Made by a program: the position numbers and the translations under genes
Shown here: piece by piece, positions 1 to 9,888 of the stretch
Layout: each line of letters opens with the position of its first letter
How positions within the stretch are numbered: the first letter of the stretch is position 1
The notes under the pieces: generated by a model
The model's database searches: none
What the model saw: the letters and a program-made list of their open reading frames with translations, nothing else
What the model was told of the DNA's origin: nothing
Assembly: GCF_003952725.1 (NCBI RefSeq)
Contig: NZ_CP032509.1
Location: 496,001-560,000, forward strand
Direction: 5' to 3'
Source of the DNA: Georhizobium profundi
GTDB lineage: Bacteria; Pseudomonadota; Alphaproteobacteria; Rhizobiales; Rhizobiaceae
DNA length: 64,000 bases

Positions 1-606
1 TTGAAGGTCACCGTGCCGCCGGGCGTCCCGGCGAGCGAGATCGACCGCTTCATCGAACGCCAGCAAGGGTGGCTGATGACGCGGCTTGCCCGATATCCGG
101 CTGGGTCATCGATCGTCGACGGCGGTCAGATCAGCCTGCGCGGCGTGGACCATGTGATCCGCGCAACCGGAAAGGTGCGAGGCCGCACCGCATCTGTCGT
201 CGAAAATGGCCGGGCCTTTCTCGATGTCGGCGGTGAGCCCGAACATCTGTCGCGCCGCATCCGCGATTTTCTCAAGAAGGAAGCACGGCAAGATCTAACC
301 GACGCGGTCGCTCGCCATGCCGGAACACTGAAAAAGCGCCCAGGAAGGATCACGATCAAGGACACCCGCTCGCGCTGGGGTTCGTGTACGTCTGACGGCA
401 ACCTCGCCTTTTCCTGGCGCATCGTCATGGCGCCGCCCCATGTCATCGACTATCTCGCAGCTCACGAAGTGGCGCATCTCGCCGAGATGAACCACGGTCC
501 GCAATTCTGGTCGACCTGTCGCGCGCTCTGCGCCGAAACCGATGCTGCTCGGGCCTGGCTGAAACGGCATGGCACGCTTCTGCACGCGGTCGACTTCGGC
601 GCGTGA
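1..606 (+). CDS. YgjP-like (DUF45) zinc metallohydrolase, 5' end cut by window
   Basis: The reading frame is open from the first base and the window probably starts inside the gene, so the true start is not visible (201 codons seen; the family is usually about 230-250). The C-terminal half has the YgjP/DUF45 signature: RWGSCTSDGNLAFSWR followed by an HEVAH zinc-binding motif (H155, E156, H159) and a further His in MNHGPQFW. The family is related to SprT/M48 metallopeptidases; a UTP-hydrolysing activity has been proposed for some members, so the substrate here is left open. It lies just upstream of trpF in the same direction. Confidence 0.8.
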   Translation: MKVTVPPGVPASEIDRFIERQQGWLMTRLARYPAGSSIVDGGQISLRGVDHVIRATGKVRGRTASVVENGRAFLDVGGEPEHLSRRIRDFLKKEARQDLTDAVARHAGTLKKRPGRITIKDTRSRWGSCTSDGNLAFSWRIVMAPPHVIDYLAAHEVAHLAEMNHGPQFWSTCRALCAETDAARAWLKRHGTLLHAVDFGA

Positions 607-658
607 ACGACACCCCGCCGGCCTCGACTCCGGCGTCTTTTCGTGGCACCTGACCGCG

Positions 659-1348
659 ATGGACATCCAGGTCAAAATCTGTGGCCTTTCCGACGACACC
701 GCGGTCAGGGCAGCGCTCGACGGCGGCGCAAGCCATATCGGCTTCATTTTCTTTCCGCCTAGCCCGCGGCATGTGAGCATCGAAGCGGCTCGCGCGTTAC
801 GGGCCCCGGCGCGCGGCCGCGCGCTTGCGGTTGCCGTCACGGTCGATGCCGACGACGCTCAGCTGGACGAGATCGTGTCGGTCATGGAGCCGGACGTTCT
901 CCAGCTTCACGGCAAGGAAGGCCCCGAGCGCGTGCGCGCGGTCAAGGCCCGATACGGTCTGCCCGTGATCAAGGCCTGCTCGATCCGCGACGCCGGTGAC
1001 GTCGATGCAGCGCTCGCCTACCGCTCGGTGGCCGACCGGCTGCTCCTCGACGCCAAGGCGCCGGCAGGATCGAAACTCCCGGGCGGCAACGGCGTCAGCT
1101 TCGATTGGGGGCTTCTTGCCACGCTTGACGAAGGCGTCGATTACATGCTTTCCGGTGGGATCACGATCGGCAATGTCGACAATGCGCTGAGCGTGACACA
1201 TGCCCGCGCGCTCGACGTCTCCTCTGGTGTCGAAAGCGCTCCGGGCGTAAAGGACGCTCAACTGATCTCGCAGTTTCTCCGAACGGTCGATGAGCGCGGA
1301 CATGGCGCGCGCAGTCCGGCTGAGGTCGGGCAAGGGAGTTTCTCATGA
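659..1348 (+). CDS. trpF: Phosphoribosylanthranilate isomerase TrpF
   Basis: Catalyses the Amadori rearrangement of phosphoribosylanthranilate in tryptophan synthesis. The protein is 229 residues, normal for a monofunctional TrpF. It begins [10 protein letters not shown] with the catalytic Cys at position 8, and has the later LLLDAK segment (general acid Asp), a glycine-rich GSKLPGGNG loop and a phosphate-binding SGGI motif. The frame extends further upstream to 569, but the ATG at 659 matches the family N-terminus. Its TGA overlaps the trpB ATG as ATGA, so translation is probably coupled. First gene of a trpF-trpB-trpA-accD-folC series. Confidence 0.96.
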   Translation: MDIQVKICGLSDDTAVRAALDGGASHIGFIFFPPSPRHVSIEAARALRAPARGRALAVAVTVDADDAQLDEIVSVMEPDVLQLHGKEGPERVRAVKARYGLPVIKACSIRDAGDVDAALAYRSVADRLLLDAKAPAGSKLPGGNGVSFDWGLLATLDEGVDYMLSGGITIGNVDNALSVTHARALDVSSGVESAPGVKDAQLISQFLRTVDERGHGARSPAEVGQGSFS

Positions 1349-2565
1349 ACCAGCTTCTGAAGCCGAATTCCTTCCGGGCCGGCCCGGACGAGGACGGTCG
1401 TTTCGGCATCTTCGGCGGGCGCTTCGTCGCCGAAACGCTGATGCCTCTGATCCTGGACCTGCAGGACCACTGGACCAATGCCAAGACCGATCCAGCCTTC
1501 AAGCAGGAGCTCGACTGGCTGAACACCCATTATATCGGTCGTCCGAGCCCGCTTTATTTCGCCGAGCGGATGACGGAAGAACTCGGCGGCGCGAAGATCT
1601 ATTTCAAGCGCGACGAGCTGAACCACACGGGCAGCCACAAGATCAACAATTGCGTTGGACAGATCCTGCTCGCCAAGCGCATGGGTAAGACCCGCATCAT
1701 CGCCGAGACCGGTGCCGGCCAGCACGGTGTGGCAACGGCAACGGTTGCCGCACGCTTTAACCTGCCCTGCATTGTCTATATGGGCGCAACCGACATCGAG
1801 CGGCAGGCACCGAACGTCTTCCGCATGAAGCTTCTCGGCGCCGAAGTCCGCCCCGTCACGTCGGGCAACGGCACGCTCAAGGATGCGATGAACGAGGCGT
1901 TGCGTGACTGGGTCACCAATGTCGACAGCACCTATTACCTCATCGGAACCGCGGCCGGACCGCACCCCTACCCGGAAATGGTGCGCGACTTCCAATCGGT
2001 GATCGGGCGCGAAACGCGCGAACAGATGCAGGAGCGCGAAGGTCGCCTTCCCGACATGCTGGTCGCTGCCGTCGGCGGCGGATCGAACGCGATCGGCCTG
2101 TTCCACCCGTTCCTCGACGATCCGACGGTTCAGATCGTCGGTGTCGAAGCGGGCGGCAAGGGCCTCGACACGAACGAGCACTGCGCTTCGCTGACGGCCG
2201 GTGCGCCGGGCGTGCTGCACGGCAACCGCACCTATCTGCTGCAGGACAATGACGGGCAGATCGAGGAAGGTCATTCGATTTCCGCCGGCCTCGATTATCC
2301 CGGCATTGGCCCGGAGCATTCCTGGCTGAAGGACAGCGGCCGCGTCGAGTACGTTGCCATCACGGACCGCGAGGCGCTGGATGCGTTCCAGTTCCTCACC
2401 CGCGTCGAAGGCATCATCCCGGCGCTGGAACCCTCCCACGCGCTGGCCGAAGTGATGAAGCGGGCGCCGAAGATGGACAAGGAGCAGATCATCGTCATGA
2501 ATCTGTGCGGGCGCGGCGACAAGGACGTATTCACCGCCGCCAAGGCCCTTGGCGTGGAGCTTTGA
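1345..2565 (+). CDS. trpB: Tryptophan synthase beta chain TrpB
   Basis: PLP-dependent subunit that condenses indole with serine to give tryptophan. It has 406 residues, the usual length. The PLP lysine is K99 in HTGSHKINN, and the phosphate-binding glycine run GGGSNA and the [14 protein letters not shown] segment are present. The ATG overlaps the trpF stop; trpA starts 7 nt after the stop, consistent with equal synthesis of the two subunits of the alpha2beta2 complex. Confidence 0.98.
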   Translation: MNQLLKPNSFRAGPDEDGRFGIFGGRFVAETLMPLILDLQDHWTNAKTDPAFKQELDWLNTHYIGRPSPLYFAERMTEELGGAKIYFKRDELNHTGSHKINNCVGQILLAKRMGKTRIIAETGAGQHGVATATVAARFNLPCIVYMGATDIERQAPNVFRMKLLGAEVRPVTSGNGTLKDAMNEALRDWVTNVDSTYYLIGTAAGPHPYPEMVRDFQSVIGRETREQMQEREGRLPDMLVAAVGGGSNAIGLFHPFLDDPTVQIVGVEAGGKGLDTNEHCASLTAGAPGVLHGNRTYLLQDNDGQIEEGHSISAGLDYPGIGPEHSWLKDSGRVEYVAITDREALDAFQFLTRVEGIIPALEPSHALAEVMKRAPKMDKEQIIVMNLCGRGDKDVFTAAKALGVEL

Positions 2566-2572
2566 GGACGCA

Positions 2573-3412
2573 ATGACCGCACGCATGGACCAACGGTTTG
2601 CCGATTTGAAGGCTGAGGGGCGCCCGGCGCTCGTCACCTATTTCATGGGCGGTGACCCGGACTACCAGACTTCGCTCGACATCATGAAGGCGCTGCCGCG
2701 CGCCGGTGCGGACATCATCGAGCTCGGCATGCCGTTTTCCGATCCGATGGCGGATGGCCCAGCAATCCAGATGGCCGGACGCCGTGCGCTCGATGCTGGC
2801 CAGACGTTGGCGAAGACGATCGATCTCGCCCGCGCCTTTCGCGAAACCGACCAGAAGACGCCGATCGTGCTGATGGGCTATTATAATCCGATCTACCGCT
2901 ACGGCGTCGAGCGCTTCCTGGACGATGCGCTGGAAGCGGGCATCGACGGGTTGATCGTGGTCGATCTGCCGCCGGAAATGGACGACGAGCTTTGCCTGCC
3001 GGCGCTCGCCAAGGACGTCAATTTCATTCGCCTGGCCACACCGACGACGGATGCCAAGCGCCTGCCTATGGTGCTGCGCAACACGTCAGGCTTCGTCTAT
3101 TACGTGTCGATGAACGGCATCACCGGCTCAGCGTTGCCCGATCCCTCGGGCATCGGTGAGGCTGTCACCCGCATCAAGCAGCATACGAATCTGCCCGTTT
3201 GCGTCGGCTTCGGCGTGAAAACGGCCGAGCATGCGCGCCGGATCGGCATGGCGGCCGACGGCGTCGTCGTCGGCACGGCGATCGTCAACCAGATTGCGAA
3301 CACATTGGACGCGCAAGGTCGCGCAAGTGCAGACACCGTCGAGAGCGTCGCCACACTGGTGCGCGGTCTCTCGACCGGCGTGCGCACCGCGCGTCTGGAC
3401 GCGGCCGAATAG
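2573..3412 (+). CDS. trpA: Tryptophan synthase alpha chain TrpA
   Basis: TIM-barrel subunit that cleaves indole-3-glycerol phosphate to indole and glyceraldehyde 3-phosphate. 279 residues from the ATG at 2573; a second ATG at 2585 is also possible. The catalytic residues are visible as E50 ([11 protein letters not shown]) and D61 (PMADGP), matching E49/D60 of the enteric enzyme. The phosphate-binding VGFGVKT and VVGTAIV segments are intact. It directly follows trpB. A short dispersed repeat separates it from accD. Confidence 0.97.
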   Translation: MTARMDQRFADLKAEGRPALVTYFMGGDPDYQTSLDIMKALPRAGADIIELGMPFSDPMADGPAIQMAGRRALDAGQTLAKTIDLARAFRETDQKTPIVLMGYYNPIYRYGVERFLDDALEAGIDGLIVVDLPPEMDDELCLPALAKDVNFIRLATPTTDAKRLPMVLRNTSGFVYYVSMNGITGSALPDPSGIGEAVTRIKQHTNLPVCVGFGVKTAEHARRIGMAADGVVVGTAIVNQIANTLDAQGRASADTVESVATLVRGLSTGVRTARLDAAE

Positions 3413-3444
3413 GCTTCCCATATCGGAAGCGACTTCGCGTAATT

Positions 3445-3496
3445 TGTCGCGTTTCCGACGGTGAACCGATATCCACTTCACCTGGAAACGCTCTAG
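3445..3496. repeat. Dispersed short intergenic repeat, copy 1
   Basis: The trpA-accD gap contains a sequence sharing ordered blocks with 29195-29240: GTCGCGTTT, AACCG, TATCCACT and a terminal AACGCTCTAG. The copy here is slightly longer. It ends a few bases before the accD ribosome-binding site. Elements ending in a CTCTAG-like tail between genes are common in rhizobial chromosomes, but no mobility function is evident. Confidence 0.6.
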
Positions 3497-3514
3497 ACTT
3501 CAGGAGCCATTCGC

Positions 3515-4522
3515 TTGAACTGGATCACCAACTACGTCCGGCCGAAGATCAACTCCATGTTCGGTCGCCGCGAGGTCGCCGAGAACCTCTGGATCAAGTG
3601 TCCGGAAACCGGCGAGATGGTCTTTCACAAGGATCTCGAGAGCAATCAGTGGGTCATCCCGTCCTCGGGATACCACATGAAGATCTCGGCCAAGGCCAGG
3701 CTCGGCTATTTCTTCGACGATGGCGCGTATGAGCTTATTCCGGCGCCCAAGGTGCCACAGGACCCGCTCAAATTCCGCGACACGAAGAAGTATGTCGACC
3801 GGCTGCGCGAGCATCGGACGAAGACCGAGCTCGACGACGCGATCGTCGCAGGCATCGGTAAGGTCAGCGGTATCGAGACCGTCGCCTGCGTGCACGATTT
3901 CAACTTCATCGCAGGCTCGCTCGGCGTCGCCGCCGGTGAGGCGATCATCGCCGCCTTCGAGACGGCCGTGAAGCGGCACTGCCCGCTGGTGATGTTCCCG
4001 GCCTCCGGCGGCGCCCGCATGCAGGAAGGCATCCTGTCGCTGATGCAGCTGCCCCGCACGACGGTTGCTGTCGAAATGCTGAAAGAGGCAGGCCTTCCCT
4101 ACATCGTCGTTCTCACGAACCCGACGACGGGTGGCGTTTCTGCCTCCTACGCCATGCTCGGAGACGTGCATCTTGCCGAGCCGGGTGCCGAGATCGGTTT
4201 CGCCGGCCGCCGCGTCATTCTGCAGACCATTCGCGAGCAGCTGCCGGAAGGCTTCCAGACTTCGGAGTACCTGCTCGAACACGGCATGGTCGACATGGTT
4301 ACCCACCGCCACGACATCCCGTCGACCGTCGGACGGCTCTTGCGCATGATGCTCAACCAACCGGCGCTCGAAAAGCCGGAGGCCTCGGCGACCGGTAACG
4401 GCATCACGCTCAACGGCACCGGCGGCAGCGACCCGATCGTGCAGATCCTGGATGATCCCGGCACACGGGCGAAGCCCCCGTTGGTCGACGCGCGCCGTGA
4501 GGCCACGCCGGCGGCAAACTGA
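3515..4522 (+). CDS. accD: Acetyl-CoA carboxylase carboxyltransferase beta subunit AccD, zinc ribbon degenerate
   Basis: Beta half of the carboxyltransferase that moves the carboxyl group from biotin to acetyl-CoA, first committed step of fatty acid synthesis. It has 335 residues and starts at TTG ([10 protein letters not shown]) with AGGAG about 8 nt upstream. The crotonase-like core is intact ([29 protein letters not shown]). The N-terminal zinc ribbon seen in E. coli AccD is mostly lost: only C29 remains, and the other three cysteine positions are T32, I48 and S51. From memory, rhizobial AccD proteins share this loss. Followed by folC in the same operon. Confidence 0.97.
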   Translation: MNWITNYVRPKINSMFGRREVAENLWIKCPETGEMVFHKDLESNQWVIPSSGYHMKISAKARLGYFFDDGAYELIPAPKVPQDPLKFRDTKKYVDRLREHRTKTELDDAIVAGIGKVSGIETVACVHDFNFIAGSLGVAAGEAIIAAFETAVKRHCPLVMFPASGGARMQEGILSLMQLPRTTVAVEMLKEAGLPYIVVLTNPTTGGVSASYAMLGDVHLAEPGAEIGFAGRRVILQTIREQLPEGFQTSEYLLEHGMVDMVTHRHDIPSTVGRLLRMMLNQPALEKPEASATGNGITLNGTGGSDPIVQILDDPGTRAKPPLVDARREATPAAN

Positions 4523-4553
4523 GCCGCCCGCCGGACGCCCGAGGAGTGCATTC

Positions 4554-5897
4554 ATGACGACGGCACCGGCTGAGACCGCAGCCCAGGAAATCGACAAGCT
4601 TCTCAGCCTTCATCCCAAGGGCTTCGATCTGTCGCTCGACCGCATTCGCGCGTTGCTCGACAAGCTCGACAACCCGCAAGACAGGCTGCCGCCGGTCATC
4701 CATATCGCCGGCACCAACGGCAAGGGCTCGGCATCCGCCTTCTGCCGCGCGATCCTCGAAGCCGCTGGGCTTCGCGTTCATGTCCATACATCGCCGCATC
4801 TTGTGCGCTGGCACGAGCGCTACCGCATGGCCGGACAGGACGGCGAACCCGGCGCGCTGGTCGATGACGCCGTTCTCGCCGATGCGGTGCGCCGCGTTGC
4901 CGAAGCCAATGGCGGCGCGACGATCACGGTATTCGAGATCCTCACGGCCGTGACCTTCGTTCTTTTCTCCGAACATCCGGCCGATGTGGCTATCATCGAG
5001 GTCGGTCTCGGTGGCCGCTTCGATGCGACGAATGTGATCGCCAAGCCCGCCGTTTCGCTGATCATGCCGATCTCGCTCGACCATCAGGCCTATCTCGGCG
5101 ACCGCGTGGAACTCATTGCCGCGGAAAAGGCGGGCATCATGAAGCGCGGCTGCGCCGTCGTCATCGGACATCAGGAAGAGGATGCGGCACGCGAGACGCT
5201 CGTCGCGATTGCCGAGCGGCAAGGCTGCCCGACCACGATCTTCGGGCAGGATTTCTTTGCCCATGAGGAGCATGGCCGGCTCGTCTACCAGGATGAATTC
5301 GGCCTTGTCGACCTGCCGCTGCCGCGGCTCGTCGGCCGGCATCAATATGCCAATGCCGGGGCCGCCATTCGCGCGGTGAAGGCCGCCGGGTTCCTCGTCG
5401 ACAACGACGCGATCGAAAAAGGGCTGACAGGCGTCAAATGGGCCGGGCGCATGCAGCGGCTGACCGAGGGCCATCTGCTCGACCCGCTCCCGAAGGGCAG
5501 CGAGCTTTGGCTGGACGGCGGACACAATCCCGGTGCCGGCCAAGTGATTGCCGAAGCCTTTGCCACGCTGGAAGAACGCAACCCCAGGCCGCTTTATCTC
5601 GTCGTCGGAATGCTTTCGACGAAGGACCCGATCGGCTATTTCAGTGCTTTCAAGGGCCTGGCGAAGTCGGTCTTCACCGTCGCGATCGCCAATTCGGACG
5701 CGGCTCTCGATCCGCTGGTGCTCGCCGACGACGCGATCGATGCGGGCCTCACGGCAGAGCCGGTTTCGGACATCGTCGATGCGCTCGACCGAATCGGTGG
5801 TCTCGCAGGTGGAGAGATCGCGCCGCGCGTGCTGATCGGTGGCTCCCTCTATCTTGTTGGCGAAGCGCTTGAACTCAACGGCACGCTTCCGGACTGA
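4554..5897 (+). CDS. folC: Bifunctional folylpolyglutamate/dihydrofolate synthase FolC
   Basis: Mur-ligase-family enzyme that adds glutamate to dihydropteroate and to folates. 447 residues from the ATG at 4554, preceded by GAGGAG; the open frame extends upstream into accD but that part lacks family sequence. The ATP-binding loop GTNGKGS lies at residues 53-59. The C-terminal domain carries the Mur-ligase LDGGHNPGA motif. It lies 31 nt after accD in the same direction, an accD-folC pair common in proteobacteria. Converges on trxA. Confidence 0.96.
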   Translation: MTTAPAETAAQEIDKLLSLHPKGFDLSLDRIRALLDKLDNPQDRLPPVIHIAGTNGKGSASAFCRAILEAAGLRVHVHTSPHLVRWHERYRMAGQDGEPGALVDDAVLADAVRRVAEANGGATITVFEILTAVTFVLFSEHPADVAIIEVGLGGRFDATNVIAKPAVSLIMPISLDHQAYLGDRVELIAAEKAGIMKRGCAVVIGHQEEDAARETLVAIAERQGCPTTIFGQDFFAHEEHGRLVYQDEFGLVDLPLPRLVGRHQYANAGAAIRAVKAAGFLVDNDAIEKGLTGVKWAGRMQRLTEGHLLDPLPKGSELWLDGGHNPGAGQVIAEAFATLEERNPRPLYLVVGMLSTKDPIGYFSAFKGLAKSVFTVAIANSDAALDPLVLADDAIDAGLTAEPVSDIVDALDRIGGLAGGEIAPRVLIGGSLYLVGEALELNGTLPD

Positions 5898-5903
5898 TGA
5901 CAC

Positions 5904-5934
5904 GAAAAATGCCCGGCTCTTTCGAACCGGGCAT
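5904..5934 (-). terminator. Intrinsic terminator of trxA
   Basis: The inverted repeat ATGCCCGG (5909-5916) / CCGGGCAT (5927-5934) has a 10-nt loop. On the minus strand it is followed by a run of T (5904-5908 read as A on plus), 20-50 nt after the trxA stop. It could also act weakly for the convergent folC. Confidence 0.85.
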
Positions 5935-5956
5935 CGAGACTTCAATATTCCTGAGA

Positions 5957-6280
5957 TCAGGAAACGGCGCCGGAAATCCAGGATGACAGGGCCGTCTTCG
6001 GCGATGCGCCAACCTTGATGTCGGCAACTTCGCCGCCCTTGAACATGGCGAGCGTCGGGATCGAGCGCACGCCGTACTGGGCTGCCAGTTCCGGATTGTC
6101 GTCGATGTTCAGCTTGGCGACCTTCACGCGGCCGGCCATCTCATTGGAGATCTCTTCCAGGCTCGGTGCGATCATCTTGCAGGGGCCGCACCATTCGGCC
6201 CAGAAATCGACCACGACCGGCTCTGCGCTGTCGAGAACCTCGGCCTGGAAATTCGTCTTGTCGACTGTGACGGTTGCCAT
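5957..6280 (-). CDS. trxA: Thioredoxin TrxA
   Basis: Cytoplasmic dithiol-disulfide oxidoreductase. 107 residues, standard length. The active site WCGPCK has cysteines at 31 and 34, and the cis-proline segment reads RSIPT. A TTG at 6283 could serve as start, but AAGGAG lies 7 nt before the ATG at 6280, which is chosen. Downstream of addA in the same direction with a 74-nt gap, and followed by a clear terminator. Confidence 0.98.
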   Translation of the reverse strand: MATVTVDKTNFQAEVLDSAEPVVVDFWAEWCGPCKMIAPSLEEISNEMAGRVKVAKLNIDDNPELAAQYGVRSIPTLAMFKGGEVADIKVGASPKTALSSWISGAVS

Positions 6281-6354
6281 CAAGGCACTCCTTCATCGCG
6301 TTTTCGTTGAGCTCAATGTGCGCATCGGCGCCCAAGCTTTCAACGTGCGGTATC

Positions 6355-9300
6355 TCATTTTGTCGTGAGTTCGGCAATCGCCGCTTCAAGCACGCTGTTC
6401 GGAAGGGCGATGATGGACGGCGCCTGCGTGTATACCAATGCGGCGGAGATGTGCCGGCCTGGATAAAGCGGCGCGATCAGGTCGCGATAAAGCGCCATCT
6501 GCGCGCGATGAGCGAAAGACACATCCTCAAGGCGCTCGATTGCCGGCCTGTTCGTCTTGTAGTCGACGATCAGAACCCGATCGGGAAGCACCACCATGCG
6601 GTCAAGCCGCCCGGATACGACGTGATCGCGCCCACTCAGGCGCATGGTGCCCATGACGGAGACCTCGGCCCTGCTGCCCGGCGCGAATACCTCGGCAAAC
6701 TGCGGATCATCCAGGATCGAGAGCGCCTCGGCAGCCAACCCACTCGCTGCTTCCTCGTCCAGATGCGGCGCGGCACGCTCGATATAGCGATAGGCTGCGG
6801 CTTCGCGGTCTTCCGCCTCGATCGCCGGCAGCATCTGCAGCATGCGGTGCATCATGCGGCCGCGCTCAAGTCCTTCGGCTGCGCCCTTGCCGGCGCTGTC
6901 CGAGCGATCGAAGAGCGGCGAGCGCACGGATCCGCCCTCGCTGGCGCCGTCGATGATGGCACTGGCACCGGATGGAACGAGCGGTCGCGGCGGGCGTGCG
7001 GGCAGCGGTAGGGGCCGCTGTAGCACCAGAGGCAGGTCGCGCAAGGCGTCCGAAGCAGACGATTGCTCCGCATCCTTATGGGTCACCGGCTCCAATTCGC
7101 CGCCGAAACTCAGTCCGGCCCACTGCTGATCGCCGGCTGAGAACTCGATCTGTCGCGCCTTTTCGCTCTTCGATAGCGCGCTCGCGACCATCGAATGCCA
7201 GTGCGCTCCGCTTGGCGCGTTGATGCCGTGATAGCCGCACACGACCAGACGGTCGGCGGCGCGGGTCAACCCGACATAGAGCAGGCGGCGATATTCTTCT
7301 TCGGCGGAGGCTTCGAGCGACTGCCTGATCGCCCGCGTTACGCTGTTTTCGTAGTCCTTGCCGGGCACCCAGAGGATCGGCTCCGGCCCCTCGCCCACCA
7401 TTTCGCGCAGTTTCGGGACATGCGTTGCCTGCACCGCCGCACCGCCGGAATCGACCAGAAACACGATCGGCGCTTCGAGACCCTTGGAGGCGTGCACGGT
7501 CATCACGCGCACCTCGTCGCGTCCCTGCTCCATCTCCCGCTTGATCTCAGGCGACTGAGCCTGCAGCACGGCAAGAAAAGCCTCGAGGCCGGGCAGGCCG
7601 GTACGTTCATGGTCCAGCGCAAAGGACAGGAACTCATCCAGCAGATCCGCTGCTTCGTGGCCGAGCCGCGCCAAGAAATCCGCTCGCACGCCGCCGGGAC
7701 CGAGCAGTTCGGCATAGAAATCATGCACCGACAGGTCGCGCGCGGTCTGCCGCCAATGCTCAAGTCGCGCAAATGCGCGATCAAACGGCGAGACCTGCCG
7801 GTCGGCGTGCTCGCGCAGGGCATCGAAGACACCACGGTTGCCGGGCCGGCCGTGGCAAAGCGCAAACAGATCGTCTTCCGAGAGGCCGAACAGCGGCGAT
7901 TTCAGCGCTGCCGCAAGGGCGAGATCGTCGTCCGGCAACACGATCGCACGACCGAGCGCGACCAGATCCTTCACCGCAATATGATCGGCGAGCTTCAGCC
8001 GATCGGCGCCGGCAATCGGCACTGTCGGGCTCTTCTTCAACTCCCGCGACAGTGCGTTGACGAAGCCGTCACGCTTGCGGACCAGGACGAGGATGTCACC
8101 CGCAGCGATGGGGCGTCGCCCCTTCTTGGTCATGATCGTTTCGCGCCCGACCCACTGGCGGATCGTCCCAGCGACACGGCGAGCGAGCTGCGCCTTCGGG
8201 TCGCTTTCCGGCGTGTCGTCGAAGGGTGCGGTCCAGTCCTCGTCGTCGAGGCGCTTTTCCTTGCCGATCATCTCCCAGAGATCGACCCGTCCGATATCAC
8301 CGCCCCGCGCCGTGCTGTGCTTGATCAGCTCGTCGTCGGCGCCGAGCCCGCGCTTGTGATCGGCTTCGGCGAAAACAGCGTCCACCGCATCCAGAACATC
8401 CGCCGTGGATCGGAATGATTGACGCAGCGCCACGGTCTCGAATTGCCGGGCCGACGCCGTCGCTCGGCTTGCCGCATGCCGTCCCTCTTCGCGGAACCGC
8501 TCGGGCCGCGCGCCTTGAAAGGAATAGATCGACTGCTTCTCGTCGCCCACGGCAAAGAGGGTACGCGGGACCCGCTGCTGTTCTTCGCCGGCAAAGAATT
8601 CCTCGGCCAGTCGCCCAACGATAGCCCACTGCCGAGGGCTCGTATCTTGCGCCTCGTCCACCAGAATGTGGTCGATACCCTGGTCCAACTTGTAATGGAC
8701 CCAGGCGCTCGCCCCCTTTTCGCTGAGAAGCGCGGTCGCGCGCTCGACCAGATCGTCGAAATCCAGCCGGCCGCGCTGGCGCTTCAGCCGGTCGTAGTCC
8801 GAGAGCAGACGCGCGGCCAGAACATGCGCAGCTTTGGTCAATTCGAGCATGCGCCAAAGGGCGAGGCGATCCTTCACCGCCAAGACCTGCGCTGCGGCGG
8901 ACGCCAGTCGCTCTTCGATGTCGGGGATCGCGGCGGTGATGTCCGCGCTCGCGATATTGCGGGTGGAACGCGGCGAGCCGTCCTTGGTCAGGAAACACTG
9001 GACCAGAGCCGCATAACGCTCGGTGGGCGCCTGTAGTGCTGCGGACTTCAAATTCTCGACGAACTTCTTCGGCGAAGCGGCCTTACCGGAGCGGGCGACG
9101 CTGTCGAACAGATCAAGCAGATGGGCAGGAAAGGCTTCCAGCGGCCAGGCGTGCCCCGCGATCGCCTCTTCCGTCTCGTGGGGATCGATTCCGGTTCGCC
9201 TGTACAGTTCCGTGTCGATGCCCGCGCCGGCACGGGCCGCATCGTGGAAACGGCCGACCAGCGTTCGCTGGCGGATCAGGCTGTCCAGCAATTCATCCAG

Positions 9301-9888
9301 CCCGAACTCGCCGACGGCTTCCAGGATGCGCTGGAAGCCAGCGGCGAGATGCTCCTCGGTCTCGATCGTCGTTGCGCTCAGCAGGGAGCGGCGGGCCTCG
9401 GCAAGAAGCGTGGCGGATTCGCCGTCATCCATCACCTCGAAATGCGCGGCAACGTTGGCTTCCAGCGGAAACTGGTGCAGTAGCGCCTCGCAGAATGCGT
9501 GGATGGTCTGGATTTTCAGGCCGCCGGGGGTCTCAAGCGCTCTTGCAAAGAGACGGCGTGCCGCGCCGAGCTTGATCGCATCGGGCATCTGCCCTTCCAG
9601 CTTGTGCAACTCCGTTGCCAACGCTTCGTCGGATAAGGACGTCCATTTCGACAGGCGCGAAAAGACGCGGTTCGACATCTCGGCAGCCGCAGCCTTGGTA
9701 TAGGTGAGGCACAGAATGCCCGAGGGACGTGCGCCGGCGAGAAGCAGCCGGATCACGCGCTCGGCCAGCACATGTGTTTTGCCCGAGCCGGCATTCGCCG
9801 CCACCCAGGCGGACGCGCGAGGATCGGAGGCGCGCGCCTGCTGCCGTGAGGTCCAATTGAGATCGTAGAGGGTCTCCGGCTCGCTCAT
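6355..9888 (-). CDS. addA: Double-strand break repair helicase-nuclease AddA
   Basis: UvrD-type helicase plus nuclease subunit of AddAB, which resects double-strand ends for RecA loading; the alphaproteobacterial counterpart of RecBCD. 1177 residues. Walker A AGSGKT sits at about residues 33-38, Walker B with the DEAQD motif near 400, and a late helicase motif reads VMTVHASKGLEAP. The C-terminal RecB-like nuclease motif is VDYKTNRP near residue 1120. Its start overlaps the addB stop by 4 nt (ATGA), so the two subunits are translationally coupled. Confidence 0.96.
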   Translation of the reverse strand: MSEPETLYDLNWTSRQQARASDPRASAWVAANAGSGKTHVLAERVIRLLLAGARPSGILCLTYTKAAAAEMSNRVFSRLSKWTSLSDEALATELHKLEGQMPDAIKLGAARRLFARALETPGGLKIQTIHAFCEALLHQFPLEANVAAHFEVMDDGESATLLAEARRSLLSATTIETEEHLAAGFQRILEAVGEFGLDELLDSLIRQRTLVGRFHDAARAGAGIDTELYRRTGIDPHETEEAIAGHAWPLEAFPAHLLDLFDSVARSGKAASPKKFVENLKSAALQAPTERYAALVQCFLTKDGSPRSTRNIASADITAAIPDIEERLASAAAQVLAVKDRLALWRMLELTKAAHVLAARLLSDYDRLKRQRGRLDFDDLVERATALLSEKGASAWVHYKLDQGIDHILVDEAQDTSPRQWAIVGRLAEEFFAGEEQQRVPRTLFAVGDEKQSIYSFQGARPERFREEGRHAASRATASARQFETVALRQSFRSTADVLDAVDAVFAEADHKRGLGADDELIKHSTARGGDIGRVDLWEMIGKEKRLDDEDWTAPFDDTPESDPKAQLARRVAGTIRQWVGRETIMTKKGRRPIAAGDILVLVRKRDGFVNALSRELKKSPTVPIAGADRLKLADHIAVKDLVALGRAIVLPDDDLALAAALKSPLFGLSEDDLFALCHGRPGNRGVFDALREHADRQVSPFDRAFARLEHWRQTARDLSVHDFYAELLGPGGVRADFLARLGHEAADLLDEFLSFALDHERTGLPGLEAFLAVLQAQSPEIKREMEQGRDEVRVMTVHASKGLEAPIVFLVDSGGAAVQATHVPKLREMVGEGPEPILWVPGKDYENSVTRAIRQSLEASAEEEYRRLLYVGLTRAADRLVVCGYHGINAPSGAHWHSMVASALSKSEKARQIEFSAGDQQWAGLSFGGELEPVTHKDAEQSSASDALRDLPLVLQRPLPLPARPPRPLVPSGASAIIDGASEGGSVRSPLFDRSDSAGKGAAEGLERGRMMHRMLQMLPAIEAEDREAAAYRYIERAAPHLDEEAASGLAAEALSILDDPQFAEVFAPGSRAEVSVMGTMRLSGRDHVVSGRLDRMVVLPDRVLIVDYKTNRPAIERLEDVSFAHRAQMALYRDLIAPLYPGRHISAALVYTQAPSIIALPNSVLEAAIAELTTK

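Noticed and set aside
1258..2637. 459-codon open frame opposite trpB
   Set aside because: Antisense to trpB, no domain, composition typical of a GC-rich shadow frame.
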